A stretch of 64,000 nt of DNA from Apostichopus japonicus (Eukaryota > Echinodermata > Holothuroidea > Aspidochirotida > Stichopodidae), in contig NC_092568.1 of assembly GCF_037975245.1 (NCBI RefSeq), forward strand, positions 30,298,001-30,362,000, read 5' to 3'. The notes below the pieces were generated by a model. The model did not search any database. It saw nothing but the letters and a program-made list of their open reading frames with translations, and had not been told where the DNA came from. Each line of letters opens with the position of its first letter. Positions within the stretch are counted from its first letter, which is position 1. A program made the position numbers and the translations under genes. Shown one piece after another: positions 63,827-64,000 of this stretch.

Positions 63827-64000
63827 ATATGTTGCTGTTTGCTGTTATATACTCTTTGGGGTTCCCTTCCTGATATCCAAGCCCAAACTTAGGCCATACA
63901 ATCACGTGTATTATTTTTTAAACTTTATGACTTAAATCATTCGACTCGGTGTATTGTCTTATAATTTTAAATTCACAATTTCATATGCATGGCTCACTCG

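Overview
This is a eukaryotic, intron-rich, repeat-rich window with very little coding sequence. Two spliced protein-coding genes are recognisable, both partial and both on the minus strand, plus one transposon-borne THAP domain. The organism looks like a marine invertebrate. An echinoderm, possibly a sea cucumber, is my best guess from the steroid-sulfatase-like arylsulfatase, the neuroglobin/cytoglobin-like globin and the style of the G/C-run-ended miniature transposons. That guess is inference; no sequence here settles the species.

Layout. 1-19.2 kb: 5' part of an arylsulfatase gene. Its first coding exon (18933-19233) carries the signal peptide, the metal-binding Asp pair and the CTPSR catalytic motif. 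It is separated by a 16.9-kb intron from the next exon (1937-2062), and the gene runs off the left edge. The intron holds several tandem arrays and a dispersed repeat family. 19.2-28.5 kb: no gene seen; one hAT-type miniature element (25257-25636). 28.5-30.7 kb and 44.9-46.8 kb: two full-length copies of the same about 1.9-kb non-autonomous DNA transposon, each with 16-bp terminal inverted repeats and its own perfect 5-bp target duplication. The first copy has a 378-bp hAT element nested in it with a perfect 8-bp target duplication. 37.8-38.5 kb: a further terminal-inverted-repeat element. 42.0-43.3 kb: a decayed THAP-domain exon between inverted repeats that each contain TGACGTCA. 54.7-58.7 kb: last two coding exons of a globin gene, with introns at the classical B12.2 and G7.0 positions and Gln in place of the distal His; its first exon was not found. 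A third hAT element (56030-56432, perfect 8-bp duplication) sits in its last intron. 58.7-64 kb: no exon found; an exact 16 x 29-bp minisatellite and long TA tracts.

The strongest observations for follow-up are the 5-bp-TSD transposon family with its nested hAT insertion, a roughly 100-bp module with a conserved hairpin shared by at least seven loci in several different elements, a dispersed stem-loop followed by GAAACGTC with some resemblance to a hammerhead core, the THAP element, the Gln-E7 globin, and a cluster of exact TGACGTCA octamers between 40 and 55 kb.
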